From: Roseibium aggregatum
GTDB lineage: Bacteria > Pseudomonadota > Alphaproteobacteria > Rhizobiales > Stappiaceae
Direction of reading: 5' to 3'
Assembly: GCF_014692675.1 (NCBI RefSeq)
Contig: NZ_JABFCZ010000002.1
Location: forward strand, 186,001-250,000
DNA: 64,000 nt
The notes under the pieces are model-generated. The model ran no database searches. It saw only the letters and a program-made list of their open reading frames with translations, and was not told the origin of the DNA. Made by a program: the position numbers and the translations under genes. Below, piece after piece: positions 9,457 to 18,721 of the stretch (the first letter of the stretch is position 1; every line of letters starts with the position of its first letter).

Positions 9457-9944
9457 CAACCCGCTCTGAAAAGACGAAATAGATTCCGACGAAATTGCTG
9501 CGCTGCACAGTATTCTGCCCTTGCCCGCCTTTCTCACATTCCCTACGCCCTGCGTCGCATTGTGGTGAGCCGGATTCAGGTGAAAGACGCGCGGAGCATA
9601 GCTGATGCTATGGTCAAGCGGTTTTCGCCTGCAGGCGGCCGCCACAATGCGATCCTTCGGACCGGTTGAAACAGGCACCAGTTTGCGTCGTATGGCTTGC
9701 CCGATGATCCACATCGCGCTGCGCCATTCTCCTGTCCTGTCGCCTGTTTGAACCGGCGCAGGGCATAGGGAATGTGAGAAAGGCGGGCTGAGGCAAGTGT
9801 GTGTAATCCCTAAGAGTAACTTGACGGCTGTTGCCGATATGTTGCTATCGTGTGGACCATTGACGCGCCGCATCCATGTGGCGCTGTTTTGGGCTGGCCG
9901 AAAAACAAAAAGACAGACGGCCTGCTGCACAATTGGGAGGAATT
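9457..9944. other. 488-base gap between MFS gene and hppA
   Basis: No convincing gene on either strand. It contains the three-armed inverted repeat (9516-9795) and, after it, a weak promoter candidate for hppA: TTGACG at 9821-9826 with TATCGT at 9846-9851 (19-base spacer). The hppA ribosome binding site GGGAGG lies at 9935-9940. Confidence 0.6.
9516..9795. repeat. Three-armed inverted-repeat element (about 270 bp)
   Basis: Outer arms 9523-9554 and 9757-9788 are inverted copies matching at 31 of 32 bases (core CTTTCTCACATTCCCTA), with looser pairing out to 9516/9795. Directly inside are two further hairpins. One has stem 9555-9565 / 9642-9652 (TCGCATTGTGG, exact), with apex CATAGC-TGAT-GCTATG at 9597-9612 and palindrome CGCCTGCAGGCG at 9626-9637. 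The other has stem 9662-9676 / 9742-9756 (CCGGTTGAAACAGGC, 14 of 15), with apex CGATG-ATCCA-CATCG. The arms abut without gaps, so one strand could fold as a three-way junction. No transposase is inside. Identity unknown: a MITE-like palindromic element or a structured RNA/DNA site. Confidence 0.85.
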
Positions 9945-12089
9945 ATGAACGAGATAATGATCGTTATCATCGTCTGCGGTCTGCTGTCAGTGGCATACGG
10001 GGCCTGGGCGATTCAATCCGTTATGGCATCGGATGCCGGGACGGAACGCATGCGGGAGATTGCAGGGGCAATCCAGGAAGGCGCGCAGGCCTATCTCACC
10101 CGTCAGTATACCACCATCGCCATCGTGGGAGCCGTGGTCTTCGTCATTGCCTGGCTGCTTCTGTCCGCAACGGCGGCCTTCGGTTTCCTGATCGGCGCCG
10201 TGCTCTCGGGCACTGCGGGCTTCATCGGCATGATGGTGTCCGTGCGCGCCAACGTGCGGACTGCGCAGGCGGCAAGCCAGAGCCTGGGTGCGGGTCTTGA
10301 GATTGCGTTCAAGTCCGGCGCCGTGACCGGCCTGCTCGTTGCCGGTCTGGCCCTGCTCGGCGTCGCGGTCTATTTCGCGATCCTGACCGGACCGCTTGGC
10401 CATGCGCCGACGGACCGGGTGACGATCGACGCGCTCGTTGCCCTCGGCTTCGGAGCTTCGCTTATTTCGATCTTCGCCCGTCTCGGCGGCGGCATCTTCA
10501 CCAAGGGTGCGGACGTCGGCGGCGACCTGGTCGGCAAGGTCGAAGCCGGTATTCCCGAAGACGATCCGCGTAACCCGGCGACAATCGCCGACAACGTGGG
10601 CGACAACGTCGGCGACTGTGCCGGCATGGCGGCCGACCTGTTCGAAACCTACGCGGTGACCGTGGTTGCCACCATGGTTCTGGCGTCGATCTTCTTCACC
10701 GGTGGTGCGGCTGTCGACCTGATGCTGCTGCCGATGGTGATCGGTGCGAGCTGCGTGGTGACCTCGATTATCGGCACCTTCTTCGTGAAGCTCGGTTCCA
10801 ACAACTCCATCATGGGGGCGCTCTACAAGGGCTTCATCGCAACGGCAGTGCTGTCCGCGGCCGCCCTGTTCATCATCACGTTCTTCTGGCTTGGGTTCGA
10901 CACCAGCTACCAGACGTCAGGCGGCTTGTCCTTTACCGCCCGGCACCTGTTCTACTGCGGTCTTGTCGGCCTGATCGTGACCGGCCTGATCATCTGGGTG
11001 ACGGAATATTACACGGGCACCAATTTCCGCCCGGTGAAATCCATCGCCCAGGCATCGGTGACGGGCCACGGCACCAACGTGATCCAGGGCCTGGCGATCT
11101 CGCTTGAAGCCACGGCCTTGCCGGCGATCATCATCATTGCCGGTATTCTGGTCGCCTACACGCTGGCCGGCCTCTTCGGCATTGCGATCGCGGTGTCCAC
11201 GATGCTGGCGCTGGCCGGCATGGTCGTCGCCCTCGACGCCTTCGGTCCGGTGACCGATAACGCCGGCGGTATCGCGGAAATGGCAGACCTTCCCGCGGAA
11301 GTCCGGTCCACGACGGATGCACTCGATGCGGTCGGCAACACCACCAAGGCCGTGACCAAGGGCTATGCCATCGGTTCCGCCGGTCTTGGCGCCCTGGTGC
11401 TGTTTGCCGCCTATACCGAGGACCTGAAGTTCTTCTCGTCCACGGCGGCGGAAGGTTCCCTGTTCCACGGCATCGATGTCGGCACGCTGTTCAACCTCTC
11501 CAACCCCTATGTGGTTGCGGGGCTGCTCTTCGGCGGTCTGCTGCCCTATCTCTTCGGCGGTATTTCCATGACGGCCGTTGGCCGTGCAGCCGGGTCCGTG
11601 GTTGAGGAAGTCCGGCGTCAGTTCAAGGAAAAGCCGGGCATCATGCAGGGCACGGAGCGTCCGGACTACGGCCGGGCGGTCGACATGCTGACACGGGCGG
11701 CGATCAAGGAAATGATCGTTCCGTCCCTGCTGCCGGTGCTGTCGCCGATCGTGGTGTTCTTCGTGGTCCGCGCTGTTGCAAGCCCGGCCGATGCCTTCGC
11801 GGCGGTCGGCGCCATGCTGCTCGGCGTGATCGTGACCGGCTTGTTCGTGGCAATCTCCATGACCGCCGGCGGCGGTGCGTGGGACAATGCCAAGAAGTCC
11901 TTCGAAGACGGTTTCATCGACAAGGACGGCGTCAAGCACGAGAAGGGTTCTGAAGCGCACAAGGCTTCGGTGACCGGCGATACGGTGGGGGACCCTTACA
12001 AGGATACCGCCGGTCCGGCCGTGAACCCGATGATCAAGATCACCAACATCGTGGCGCTGCTGCTGCTCGCGGTGCTGGCGCATCACTGA
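9945..12089 (+). CDS. hppA: K+-independent membrane-bound H+-translocating pyrophosphatase
   Basis: Integral membrane enzyme coupling PPi hydrolysis to proton export. The start at 9945 follows GGGAGG by 4 bases; the 714-residue length fits the family. The substrate site is visible near residues 190-225 ([20 protein letters not shown], then [20 protein letters not shown]), and the second acidic cluster near the end ([20 protein letters not shown]). The motif [10 protein letters not shown] near residue 465 has Lys and Thr where K+-dependent enzymes have Ala and Gly/Ala, marking the K+-independent class, as in Rhodospirillum rubrum. A strong terminator follows. Confidence 0.96.
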   Translation: MNEIMIVIIVCGLLSVAYGAWAIQSVMASDAGTERMREIAGAIQEGAQAYLTRQYTTIAIVGAVVFVIAWLLLSATAAFGFLIGAVLSGTAGFIGMMVSVRANVRTAQAASQSLGAGLEIAFKSGAVTGLLVAGLALLGVAVYFAILTGPLGHAPTDRVTIDALVALGFGASLISIFARLGGGIFTKGADVGGDLVGKVEAGIPEDDPRNPATIADNVGDNVGDCAGMAADLFETYAVTVVATMVLASIFFTGGAAVDLMLLPMVIGASCVVTSIIGTFFVKLGSNNSIMGALYKGFIATAVLSAAALFIITFFWLGFDTSYQTSGGLSFTARHLFYCGLVGLIVTGLIIWVTEYYTGTNFRPVKSIAQASVTGHGTNVIQGLAISLEATALPAIIIIAGILVAYTLAGLFGIAIAVSTMLALAGMVVALDAFGPVTDNAGGIAEMADLPAEVRSTTDALDAVGNTTKAVTKGYAIGSAGLGALVLFAAYTEDLKFFSSTAAEGSLFHGIDVGTLFNLSNPYVVAGLLFGGLLPYLFGGISMTAVGRAAGSVVEEVRRQFKEKPGIMQGTERPDYGRAVDMLTRAAIKEMIVPSLLPVLSPIVVFFVVRAVASPADAFAAVGAMLLGVIVTGLFVAISMTAGGGAWDNAKKSFEDGFIDKDGVKHEKGSEAHKASVTGDTVGDPYKDTAGPAVNPMIKITNIVALLLLAVLAHH

Positions 12090-12112
12090 TCGGAAGATCC
12101 TCGCGAAAACAG

Positions 12113-12143
12113 AAAGCCCCGGCGAAACGCCGGGGCTTTTTTT
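12113..12143 (+). terminator. Intrinsic terminator after hppA
   Basis: Perfect 12-bp stem AAAGCCCCGGCG / CGCCGGGGCTTT with a 3-base AAA loop, followed by a T-run to 12143. It ends the hppA transcript and lies 27 bases before the 3' end of the convergent bamE gene. Confidence 0.95.
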
Positions 12144-12170
12144 GTTCCGTCCGGAAATCCGGAGCCGGGG

Positions 12171-12608
12171 TCAGAGACCCAGGCTCGGGTTCGAAGCACC
12201 CTTCAGGATCTGGCTGAGGAAGCCGTAATCCGTGCCGCCGGTACGGGTCTTGCGGGTGATCAGGTCGACGATCTTGCCGTCCTGGAGGCCGTAATTCGCG
12301 ATATCGCGCACATAGCCGTCATTATCGAAATAAACCGCGACGACCCGCTGCTCGACAATGTCGGGCGCCATGAAGGCCGTGGTTTCGGTGACCTGGGAAA
12401 TATAATAGTACGCGTCGCCGTTCAGACTGGACGTCGTCGAGGGCGATCCAAGCACCAGTTCCACCTGCTCTTTGCTGGACCCGACCTGCACCTGATTCAG
12501 CATGTCGGTGGTCACCACGTGCCCGTGTGTGTAGGAGGTCGTGAAACAGCCGCCAAGCGGCAGGCTGATCAGAAGCGGAATAATCAGGGCGTGGGCCTTT
12601 ATCGTCAT
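12171..12608 (-). CDS. bamE: Outer membrane assembly lipoprotein BamE (SmpA/OmlA family)
   Basis: Lipoprotein accessory subunit of the BAM complex that inserts beta-barrel proteins into the outer membrane. From the ATG at 12608 the protein has 145 residues: a signal peptide with lipobox PLGGC (Cys near 21), then the BamE fold around VQVGSSKEQVELVLGSPS and AYYYISQ with a C-terminal VAVYFDNDGYV. A longer upstream reading lacks the signal peptide at its N-terminus and is rejected. It is divergent from the ubiquinol-cytochrome c chaperone gene, as in many alphaproteobacteria. Confidence 0.93.
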   Translation of the reverse strand: MTIKAHALIIPLLISLPLGGCFTTSYTHGHVVTTDMLNQVQVGSSKEQVELVLGSPSTTSSLNGDAYYYISQVTETTAFMAPDIVEQRVVAVYFDNDGYVRDIANYGLQDGKIVDLITRKTRTGGTDYGFLSQILKGASNPSLGL

Positions 12609-12746
12609 ACTCGTCTCTTGTCTTCCTTTAGGCCGGCCTTGCGGCTTTCTTCGATTTCGTTTCTTGGCAAAGTCCCTATCGTGGGATAGGGCACATGGCA
12701 ACACAAGTTTGTATCCAATCGTTTTGAACGAGATCCGGAGACCACC

Positions 12747-13328
12747 ATGCTTTTCGGCCTTTTTCGCCGTCGTCCGAGCGAAGGCGAGCACAAGACCTAT
12801 TACGAGATCGTGGCTCAAGCGCGGCAGCCGGTGTTCTATACGGACTACCGCGTTCCCGATACGATTGACGGACGGTTCGACCTGATCATCGTCCATGCGG
12901 TGGTTCTGTTTCGAAGACTTGCAGGCGAGAGCAAGAAGGTTTCGGAGTTCTCGCAAAGCGTGTTCGATCTGTTCTTTCAGGACATGGATGCGAGCCTGCG
13001 CGAGATGGGGGTTACCGACACGCGTGTTCCGAAGAAGGTCAAGGCGATGGGCGAGGCATTCTACGGCCGCGCGGACGCCTACGCCCCTTGTCTCGCAAAC
13101 GGGGATGTCGAGGGCCTTTCCGATGCGCTAAGCCGCAATATCTATACCGATGCGCCGGATCCGGTCGCGGAACGCGCATTGGCGCATTATATGATGGCGG
13201 CTGCCGGAGCGCTTGCAGCCCAGGACACGGCAGAGCTGATGAGCGGCAAGCTGGACTGGCCGGATCCGGCCGCCTTCGCACCGGAGGAGGACGCGCCGCT
13301 CGGCCGAAACGACGGACAAGAACAATGA
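12747..13328 (+). CDS. Ubiquinol-cytochrome c chaperone family protein (CBP3-like)
   Basis: Relative of mitochondrial CBP3/UQCC1, needed for assembly of cytochrome b into the bc1 complex. The 193 residues include the family core YYEIVAQARQPVFYTDYRVPD, VHAVVLFRRL and FFQDMDASLREMGVTD followed by VPKKVKAMGEAFYGR. No membrane segment. Its TGA overlaps the ATG of the next gene (ATGA at 13325-13328), so the two are translationally coupled. The order with DUF177, plsX and fabH is conserved in Rhizobiales. Confidence 0.92.
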   Translation: MLFGLFRRRPSEGEHKTYYEIVAQARQPVFYTDYRVPDTIDGRFDLIIVHAVVLFRRLAGESKKVSEFSQSVFDLFFQDMDASLREMGVTDTRVPKKVKAMGEAFYGRADAYAPCLANGDVEGLSDALSRNIYTDAPDPVAERALAHYMMAAAGALAAQDTAELMSGKLDWPDPAAFAPEEDAPLGRNDGQEQ

Positions 13329-13888
13329 CAGGCAACAAATTTCCCTTTTCCCACAAGGTGCACGCGGATCGGCTGGGCGATCGCGAAGAGACCATTGTGA
13401 TCGAGCCGGACAAGGCGGCGCTGAAACGGATCGCGGAGGCGAACGGCTGTGTGGACGTCGACCGGCTTCGCGCGGAGCTGACGCTGAAGCCCTGGCGCAA
13501 GGCCGGCGTCCGCGTCGTCGGCACGCTTGAAGCCACCGTCACCCAGCAATGTGTGGTTACGCTGGAACCGTTCAAACAGGAGCTTTTTGAAGATATCGAC
13601 CGGACATTCGAACCGGTCTCCAGCCGTGCGCGCCGTCCCCGCGATCTGAATGAGGAAGGGGAGATCGAAATCGATCTCGAAACGCTCGACCCGCCGGACG
13701 TGATGGTGGATGGCGTGATCGACCTTGGAGCCATGATTTGCGAACAACTGGCGCTGAGCATCGATCCGTTTCCGCGCAAGCCCGGGGCCGTCTTCGAGCA
13801 GGAAGAGGAAAAAGACAGCGGCGAGGTGGAAGACAAACCATCGCCGTTCGCGGCTCTTGCCAAACTCAAGCAGGACCCGGAACACTAA
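13325..13888 (+). CDS. DUF177 / YceD family protein
   Basis: A 187-residue soluble protein of the YceD family, associated with 23S rRNA accumulation in several bacteria; the mechanism is not firmly settled. Family features are KPWRKAGVRVVGTLEATVTQQCVVTLEP, cited here only in its last part QQCVVTLEPFKQ, then the acidic segment IEIDLETLDPPDVM and DLGAMICEQLALSIDPFPRKPGA. The canonical paired CxxC is reduced to a single cysteine in QQC plus another in MICEQ. The start overlaps the stop of the chaperone gene. No rpmF follows, unlike in enterobacteria. Confidence 0.9.
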   Translation: MTGNKFPFSHKVHADRLGDREETIVIEPDKAALKRIAEANGCVDVDRLRAELTLKPWRKAGVRVVGTLEATVTQQCVVTLEPFKQELFEDIDRTFEPVSSRARRPRDLNEEGEIEIDLETLDPPDVMVDGVIDLGAMICEQLALSIDPFPRKPGAVFEQEEEKDSGEVEDKPSPFAALAKLKQDPEH

Positions 13889-13903
13889 AGGATACGCGAA
13901 AAT

Positions 13904-14003
13904 TAACGGTTGTCTCGCGGTTGGAAACCGTTATGTTCGCCTGCGTTTGATTGACTTGCCGGCCCTCCGGCAGGGAAGAACGGGCGATGGCTTTCCCAAA
14001 GCC
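13904..14003 (+). other. Three consecutive hairpins in the DUF177-plsX gap
   Basis: The 147-base gap holds TAACGGTT (13904-13911) / AACCGTTA (13926-13933), TGCCGG (13957-13962) / CCGGCA (13967-13972), and GGCTTT (13989-13994) / AAAGCC (13998-14003). None is followed by a T-run. They could be a leader or processing region ahead of plsX, the place where rpmF sits in other phyla. Function is not shown. Confidence 0.45.
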
Positions 14004-14035
14004 CTGCCTGGAGAGAGCTTCAAAAGACCCGGTTG

Positions 14036-15100
14036 ATGGCGAAAACCATTCCAATATCCCTCGATGTCATGGGCGGCGATTCCGGCGCGGAGGTCGTTAT
14101 TCCCGGCGCGGAGATCGCGCTTGTGCGCCATCCCGACATTCGCTTTCTGCTGTACGGCAACGAAAACAGTGTTCTGCCGCTTCTGGAGAAATATCCGCGG
14201 GTGCGGGACGCCTCGACTTTCCATCATTGCGACGTGTCGGTCGCCATGGATGCCAAACCGAGCCAGGCCCTGCGACAGGGCCGGTGGCGGTCCAGCATGT
14301 GGCGCGCGATCGAAGCGGTCAAAAGTGGCGACGCGGCCGTTGCCGTATCCGCGGGCAACACCGGCGCCCTGATGGCGATGTCCAAGTTCTGCCTGAGGAC
14401 CATGGCCAATATCGAGCGGCCCGCGATCGCAGCGATCTGGCCGACGGCGCGCGGCGAATCCGTCGTCCTCGATGTCGGTGCGACCATCGGGGCGGATGCA
14501 CAGCAACTGATCGACTTCGCTATTCTGGGCGGCGCCATGGCGCGGGCCCTGCAGGGCCTGGAAAGCCCGACCGTGGGGCTGCTGAATATCGGCGTCGAGG
14601 AAGTTAAGGGGCTGGAAGAGGTGCGCACGGCCGGGCGGCTTCTCCGGGAAACCAAGCTCCGGAAACTGACCTATGCCGGGTTCGTCGAGGGCGACGATAT
14701 CGGCAAGGGAACCGTCGATGTCGTCGTCACCGAAGGTTTTGCCGGCAATATCGCGCTCAAGACCGCGGAAGGCACGGCAAAACAGATCGCCGGCTACCTG
14801 CGCTCGGCCATGAACAGGACATTCATGTCGAGAATCGGCTACCTGTTCGCCAAGAGCGCGTTTGACCGGCTCCGGGACAAGATGGATCCGCGCAAGGTCA
14901 ACGGCGGGGTCTTCCTCGGCCTCAACGGCATTGTCATCAAGAGCCACGGCGGCACGGATGCCGAAGGCTACGCGGCGGCCATCGATCTTGCCTACGACAT
15001 GGTGCGCAACGAACTGCTCCACAAGATCGCTCAGGATCTTGTGCATTATCATCGCGGACGGTTCGCCGACGCCGCGGCTACATCGGAAGGTGATTTGTGA
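14036..15100 (+). CDS. plsX: Phosphate acyltransferase PlsX
   Basis: Peripheral membrane enzyme converting acyl-ACP to acyl-phosphate, the first step of PlsX/PlsY phospholipid synthesis. The 354 residues begin with [19 protein letters not shown], followed by [17 protein letters not shown] and the [21 protein letters not shown] region, ending [23 protein letters not shown] at 14036 is preferred over the adjoining TTG at 14033. Its TGA overlaps the GTG start of fabH (GTGA, 15097-15100). Confidence 0.96.
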   Translation: MAKTIPISLDVMGGDSGAEVVIPGAEIALVRHPDIRFLLYGNENSVLPLLEKYPRVRDASTFHHCDVSVAMDAKPSQALRQGRWRSSMWRAIEAVKSGDAAVAVSAGNTGALMAMSKFCLRTMANIERPAIAAIWPTARGESVVLDVGATIGADAQQLIDFAILGGAMARALQGLESPTVGLLNIGVEEVKGLEEVRTAGRLLRETKLRKLTYAGFVEGDDIGKGTVDVVVTEGFAGNIALKTAEGTAKQIAGYLRSAMNRTFMSRIGYLFAKSAFDRLRDKMDPRKVNGGVFLGLNGIVIKSHGGTDAEGYAAAIDLAYDMVRNELLHKIAQDLVHYHRGRFADAAATSEGDL

Positions 15101-16074
15101 GCGTAATCCGTTCAACCGTAATCGGCTGCGGCAGCTATCTGCCGGCCAAATGCCTCACCAACGCAGACCTTTCCCGGATGGTGGATACCTCCGACGACTG
15201 GATCGTTCAGCGGACCGGTATCAGGCAGCGCCATATTGCAGCCGAAGGCGAAATGACCTCCGATCTGGCCCTCAATGCAGCGCGCGCGGCACTCGAAAAC
15301 GCGGGCGTGGATGCCCAGGACATCGACACCATCATCCTGGCAACGGCCACGCCCGATTACACGTTTCCGGCAACCGCGGTAACGGTTCAGGCCGGGCTCG
15401 GTATTCATCACGGCGCCGCTTTCGATGTGCATGCGGTCTGTTCGGGTTTCGTCTATGCGCTGACAACCGCCGACGCCTATATCCGTTCCGGAATGTCGAA
15501 GCGGGTGCTTGTGATCGGCGCGGAGACATTCTCCCGGATTCTGGACTGGAACGACAGAACCACCTGTGTCCTGTTCGGCGACGGCGCCGGTGCGGTGGTT
15601 GTCGAGGCTTCGGAAGGAACCGGGGACATTGCCGACCGGGGGGTTCTGACATCTCACCTGCGTTCCGACGGCCGGCACAAGGACAAGCTTTATGTGGATG
15701 GCGGACCGTCCGCGACACAGACAACCGGTCATCTGCGCATGGAGGGCCGGGAGGTCTTCAAGCATGCGGTCGGCATGATCACCGATGTGATCGAGGATGC
15801 CTTCAACGAAACCGGAACGACGGCCGACGATCTGACCTGGTTCATTCCCCACCAGGCAAACAAGCGAATCATCGATGCGAGCGCAAGGAAGCTCGGCATT
15901 GCGCCGGAAAAAGTCGTGACGACCGTCGACAGACACGGCAACACCTCGGCCGCCTCGATTCCGCTGGCACTCGATACGGCCGTGCGCGACGGGCGTGTGA
16001 AGCGCGGCGACCTCGTGCTTCTGGAGGCCATGGGCGGCGGCTTTACCTGGGGCTCCGTCCTGTTGCGCTGGTAA
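15097..16074 (+). CDS. fabH: 3-oxoacyl-ACP synthase III
   Basis: Thiolase-fold condensing enzyme that joins acetyl-CoA and malonyl-ACP to start fatty acid synthesis. The 325-residue protein shows the catalytic triad Cys115 ([11 protein letters not shown]), His252 (IPHQANKRI) and Asn282 (HGNTSAAS), with the C-terminal [13 protein letters not shown]. It starts with GTG overlapping the plsX stop by 4 bases, a typical coupled pair. ihfA follows after 144 bases, probably with its own promoter. Confidence 0.97.
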   Translation: MSVIRSTVIGCGSYLPAKCLTNADLSRMVDTSDDWIVQRTGIRQRHIAAEGEMTSDLALNAARAALENAGVDAQDIDTIILATATPDYTFPATAVTVQAGLGIHHGAAFDVHAVCSGFVYALTTADAYIRSGMSKRVLVIGAETFSRILDWNDRTTCVLFGDGAGAVVVEASEGTGDIADRGVLTSHLRSDGRHKDKLYVDGGPSATQTTGHLRMEGREVFKHAVGMITDVIEDAFNETGTTADDLTWFIPHQANKRIIDASARKLGIAPEKVVTTVDRHGNTSAASIPLALDTAVRDGRVKRGDLVLLEAMGGGFTWGSVLLRW

Positions 16075-16218
16075 TCCAGTTCCGGACAAGCCCGCCTCGG
16101 TATTTGCAATGATCGCAAGACTAATTGTTGACCGTTCCTTTGGGACGCAATACCGTAGGAATTTATAGCAAGTTCCACTGCAAAATCAGCCAGATCACTG
16201 GCGTTTCGAGGAGGGGTC

Positions 16219-16530
16219 ATGGGTAGCAGGACTATCACCCGCGCCGATTTATGCGAGGCGGTGTATCAGAAAGTCGGTCTTTCCCGAACGGAGTCCTCTG
16301 AACTGGTCGAGCGGGTTCTCTCCGAAATTTCCGAGTGCCTTTTGAAGGGCGAGTCGGTCAAGTTGTCGTCTTTCGGGTCCTTCGTGGTCCGCTCCAAGGG
16401 CGAACGTATCGGCCGAAATCCCAAGACCGGACAGGAAGTGCCGATATCGCCGCGCCGCGTCATGGTGTTCAAGCCCAGCAACGTGTTGAAGCAGCGGATC
16501 AACGAAGCACTTACGGGTTCTTCTTCCTGA
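16219..16530 (+). CDS. ihfA: Integration host factor subunit alpha
   Basis: DNA-bending HU/IHF family protein, heterodimer partner of IhfB. The 103 residues have [22 protein letters not shown] at the N-terminus (first helices; TITRADL is enough to recognise it), [22 protein letters not shown] with the beta-ribbon arm, and [29 protein letters not shown] precedes the ATG. The merR gene starts 17 bases downstream, the standard alphaproteobacterial pairing. Confidence 0.95.
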   Translation: MGSRTITRADLCEAVYQKVGLSRTESSELVERVLSEISECLLKGESVKLSSFGSFVVRSKGERIGRNPKTGQEVPISPRRVMVFKPSNVLKQRINEALTGSSS

Positions 16531-16547
16531 TTGATGTATAAGGCGGC

Positions 16548-17183
16548 ATGAGCTCTCAGGACAAAAGCCCGGACGCTTTCCGAACGATCAGCGAAGTTGC
16601 GGATGATCTGGATCTGCCGCAGCATGTGCTGCGTTTCTGGGAAACGCGGTTTTCGCAGATCAAGCCCCTCAAACGCGGTGGCGGACGTCGCTATTACAGG
16701 CCGGACGATGTCGAACTCCTGCGTGGGATCCGTCATCTGCTTTATGGCGAAGGATACACGATCAAGGGTGTCCAGCGGATCCTGAAGGAACAGGGCGCGC
16801 GCTTCGTGATGCAGATCTGGAAAGAGGATGCGATTCCCGTCCCGGTCATGCAGCAGGCCGCAGCCCAGGATGATCCGGGTGCCGAACGGCATGCTGAACA
16901 GCCCGGGCAGTCGGGAAAACTGATTCCGACAGCCGCCGGTACGATCGAACTCACGGATGACGAGGCGCCTCTGCCGAAAGACGTCCTCGCAGACACACAT
17001 GTCCGGAACGCTGAGCCGTCCAAATCCGGTGGCTTGCGTTTCATGGACCGGTTTCGTCCTGAAAAGGAGGGCGAAGGAGCGGCGGGCGCGTCCAAGGCCA
17101 TGTCCAAGGACGACGTCCGCCGTCTTCAAGCGACGCTGTTCGAACTTCTGGAATGCAAGCGCGTTCTGGATCAGGCTCGCTGA
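16548..17183 (+). CDS. MerR family transcriptional regulator
   Basis: An N-terminal winged-helix MerR domain (about residues 10-80: [20 protein letters not shown], then [18 protein letters not shown] and the [14 protein letters not shown] helix) is followed by a 120-residue low-complexity linker and a C-terminal helix containing [19 protein letters not shown]. There are no clustered effector cysteines, so metal sensing is unlikely. This ihfA-linked MerR is conserved in Rhizobiales and its target is unknown to me. Confidence 0.93.
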   Translation: MSSQDKSPDAFRTISEVADDLDLPQHVLRFWETRFSQIKPLKRGGGRRYYRPDDVELLRGIRHLLYGEGYTIKGVQRILKEQGARFVMQIWKEDAIPVPVMQQAAAQDDPGAERHAEQPGQSGKLIPTAAGTIELTDDEAPLPKDVLADTHVRNAEPSKSGGLRFMDRFRPEKEGEGAAGASKAMSKDDVRRLQATLFELLECKRVLDQAR

Positions 17184-17367
17184 GTTTCCCGAACCGTTAT
17201 TTCAGTTCAAGAACCGGGCAGATAACCGGGGCGGACGTTTGTCCGTCTGCTCATCACAAGGCACTGGACGGGTCGCTCCCTTTCCTTGTTGGGGCGGAAA
17301 TGCCATGATACTCTTTCATTAACCATGACGGATTTTCCTGTTTTGGTTTGAAGCAGAGTGGGTGGGC

Positions 17368-17589
17368 ATGCTTTTACTTCTGATCGCAGCCATTGTTTTC
17401 TATGTGGCGGCAGGTCTGGTCTTTTTCACTTTTTCCGTTTCGGAAATGATCGAAAACGGAAAGGGAGGCGCTGCAAGGATCATCTTTGCCGCGATTTATT
17501 CCGTGTTCTGGCCGGTCGCTCTTGTCGGGGTCAGTGTCACGCTATTCGCGATGAGATCGATCCGTCGCTTTATCCCCACGTCCGGTTGA
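17368..17589 (+). CDS. Small two-helix membrane protein, unknown
   Basis: A 73-residue protein with two hydrophobic segments (about residues 1-22, LLLLIAAIVFYVAAGLVFF, and 38-58, IIFAAIYSVFWPVALVGVSV) joined by a short loop EMIENGKGG and a basic tail RSIRRFIP, giving an N-out/C-in or hairpin topology. ATG at 17368 is chosen; a GTG two codons earlier is possible. No family recognised. Gene reality is supported by coherent hydrophobicity but not by homology I can name. Confidence 0.55.
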   Translation: MLLLLIAAIVFYVAAGLVFFTFSVSEMIENGKGGAARIIFAAIYSVFWPVALVGVSVTLFAMRSIRRFIPTSG

Positions 17590-17790
17590 TAAACGCCGGG
17601 TTTTTCAGTCCCTGCAATTACATCGTCTTTACCAAGTGTTAACCTAGAAGAAATCCCGGAAAAGGTCGCTTTTTGCGCCTTTTTCTCGCGGAAATTTCTA
17701 TGGGAATGTATTCGCGGGATACAGCTCACCCACGATACAGGTTGTAAATTATATCGCCTCGTCCCATGACACGAGGGAAGGTGGTGGAAT

Positions 17791-17808
17791 TAATTATAAT
17801 TATAATTA
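17791..17808. promoter_or_regulatory. Perfect 18-bp AT-only palindrome
   Basis: TAATTATAATTATAATTA reads identically on both strands and lies about 43 bases upstream of the -35 box at 17851. The position suits an operator or UP-like element for the gene at 17905. Binding protein unknown. Confidence 0.5.
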
Positions 17809-17850
17809 CCAATAATACGAAAAGTATATCTTGGAAAACGGATAAATAAT

Positions 17851-17879
17851 TTGACCGGAAAGGGGGCGAATTTTACGAT
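17851..17879 (+). promoter_or_regulatory. Promoter of the 17905 gene
   Basis: TTGACC (17851-17856), a 17-base spacer, and TACGAT (17874-17879) make a good sigma-70 promoter. Transcription would start near 17886, which rules out the in-frame TTG at 17851 and supports the ATG at 17905 with its strong ribosome binding site. Confidence 0.65.
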
Positions 17880-17904
17880 ATTTGAAATGATCAGGGGGAA
17901 GCCA

Positions 17905-18294
17905 ATGCCAAAAGAACTCAAGGGCAACCAGGAAAATTGGCGTTGGGATGAAAGCGAAGAATGCTGGATCTGTTACGTTCCCCTGAGAATTTATCCCCGG
18001 AACGACGGACGGTTCGTCTCCTCCATCGGCGGAATGCTCGGAACGGAGGCCTTTGGCGCCTTCCAGGAAGCCGAATATGCGTTGTTCCTGGCGATTTACG
18101 GCAGGGATAAGCTCGAACAGGTCGAAAAATATGCGTCCCCCGACAATCCTGTCACGAACGAAGACCGGCGGAAGGCAAGGGAGTTGCTGACAACTTTGAA
18201 AACCGTCGGCGGCCCGATGTCCCTGACCTTGAAGGACAGGATCGACGAAGCAATCGGCTATCTCAAGGATGTCTCGGAAGACGACGACAAGTGA
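17905..18294 (+). CDS. Hypothetical cytosolic protein, 129 aa
   Basis: ATG at 17905 follows AGGGGGAA (17893-17900). The product is soluble, without signal peptide. It has a tryptophan-rich N-terminus (NWRWDESEECWICYVPLRIYP), a central segment GMLGTEAFGAFQEAEYALFL, and a charged helical C-terminus ending in DVSEDDDK. I do not recognise the family. Codon use is GC-rich, like the core genome, so unlike its downstream neighbour it is not obviously foreign. A 6-bp hairpin (18320-18325 / 18338-18343) lies after the gene without a T-run. Confidence 0.7.
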   Translation: MPKELKGNQENWRWDESEECWICYVPLRIYPRNDGRFVSSIGGMLGTEAFGAFQEAEYALFLAIYGRDKLEQVEKYASPDNPVTNEDRRKARELLTTLKTVGGPMSLTLKDRIDEAIGYLKDVSEDDDK

Positions 18295-18721
18295 GGCAAT
18301 CGCATCGCGTCAAACCGGGCGCCGGAACAACGGGGATCCGGCGGGATCGCTGCCAATATATTGCCTGGTGCCCGGCCTGAGACATAGGCGACAGAACGTT
18401 CCGCATTGTTCGCAGATCTTACCGCACTCATGATTTCTGTGTTTGTCGTGTTTGTTAATTGCGGGTTAAAGCGGAAAAACTAACCGGTAAGCAGGAACAT
18501 AACTTGAGCGATCTCGCAATTTTCTTCTTAGTAATGCTTAAAAGCTATATAGACAATGAAAAATTGATTGTATGAACTTTACTTTAGTGAAGATATATAT
18601 ATTAGTTATTTTTAAATGTTGAAAAAATGGCAAACTATCTTACGGCATCTATTTTGGTTGCGAAATTATATCTGCTCGCGTTATGATTATGGTAAAGCTT
18701 TTTAAATGGAGGGTGGGGGAA
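18295..18721. other. 427-base gap, GC-rich to AT-rich boundary
   Basis: No gene seen. Around 18,410-18,480 the sequence switches from GC-rich to strongly AT-rich, which continues through the next gene to about 20,060. A promoter candidate for that gene lies at 18658-18687. No direct repeat of the tRNA-Pro 3' end was found here. Confidence 0.5.
18658..18687 (+). promoter_or_regulatory. Promoter candidate of the secreted-protein gene
   Basis: TTGCGA (18658-18663), 18-base spacer, TATGAT (18682-18687). A start near 18694 leaves the ribosome binding site at 18708-18712 in a short leader and excludes the upstream ATG at 18683, which overlaps the -10 box. Confidence 0.5.

Larger units (their letters stand above)
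17590..17904. other. AT-rich gap before the 17.9 kb gene
   Basis: 315 bases without a gene. Base composition falls sharply here. It holds an 18-base perfect AT palindrome (17791-17808) and a promoter (17851-17879) for the next gene. Nothing else recognised. Confidence 0.55.

Noticed and set aside
9523..9788. Insertion sequence for the large inverted repeat
   Set aside because: The 266 bases between the arms hold no transposase frame and no obvious target-site duplication.
17184..18721. Attachment-site copy of the tRNA-Pro 3' end on the far side of the AT-rich island
   Set aside because: No stretch resembling the tRNA 3' sequence was found by eye, so an integration event is not proven.
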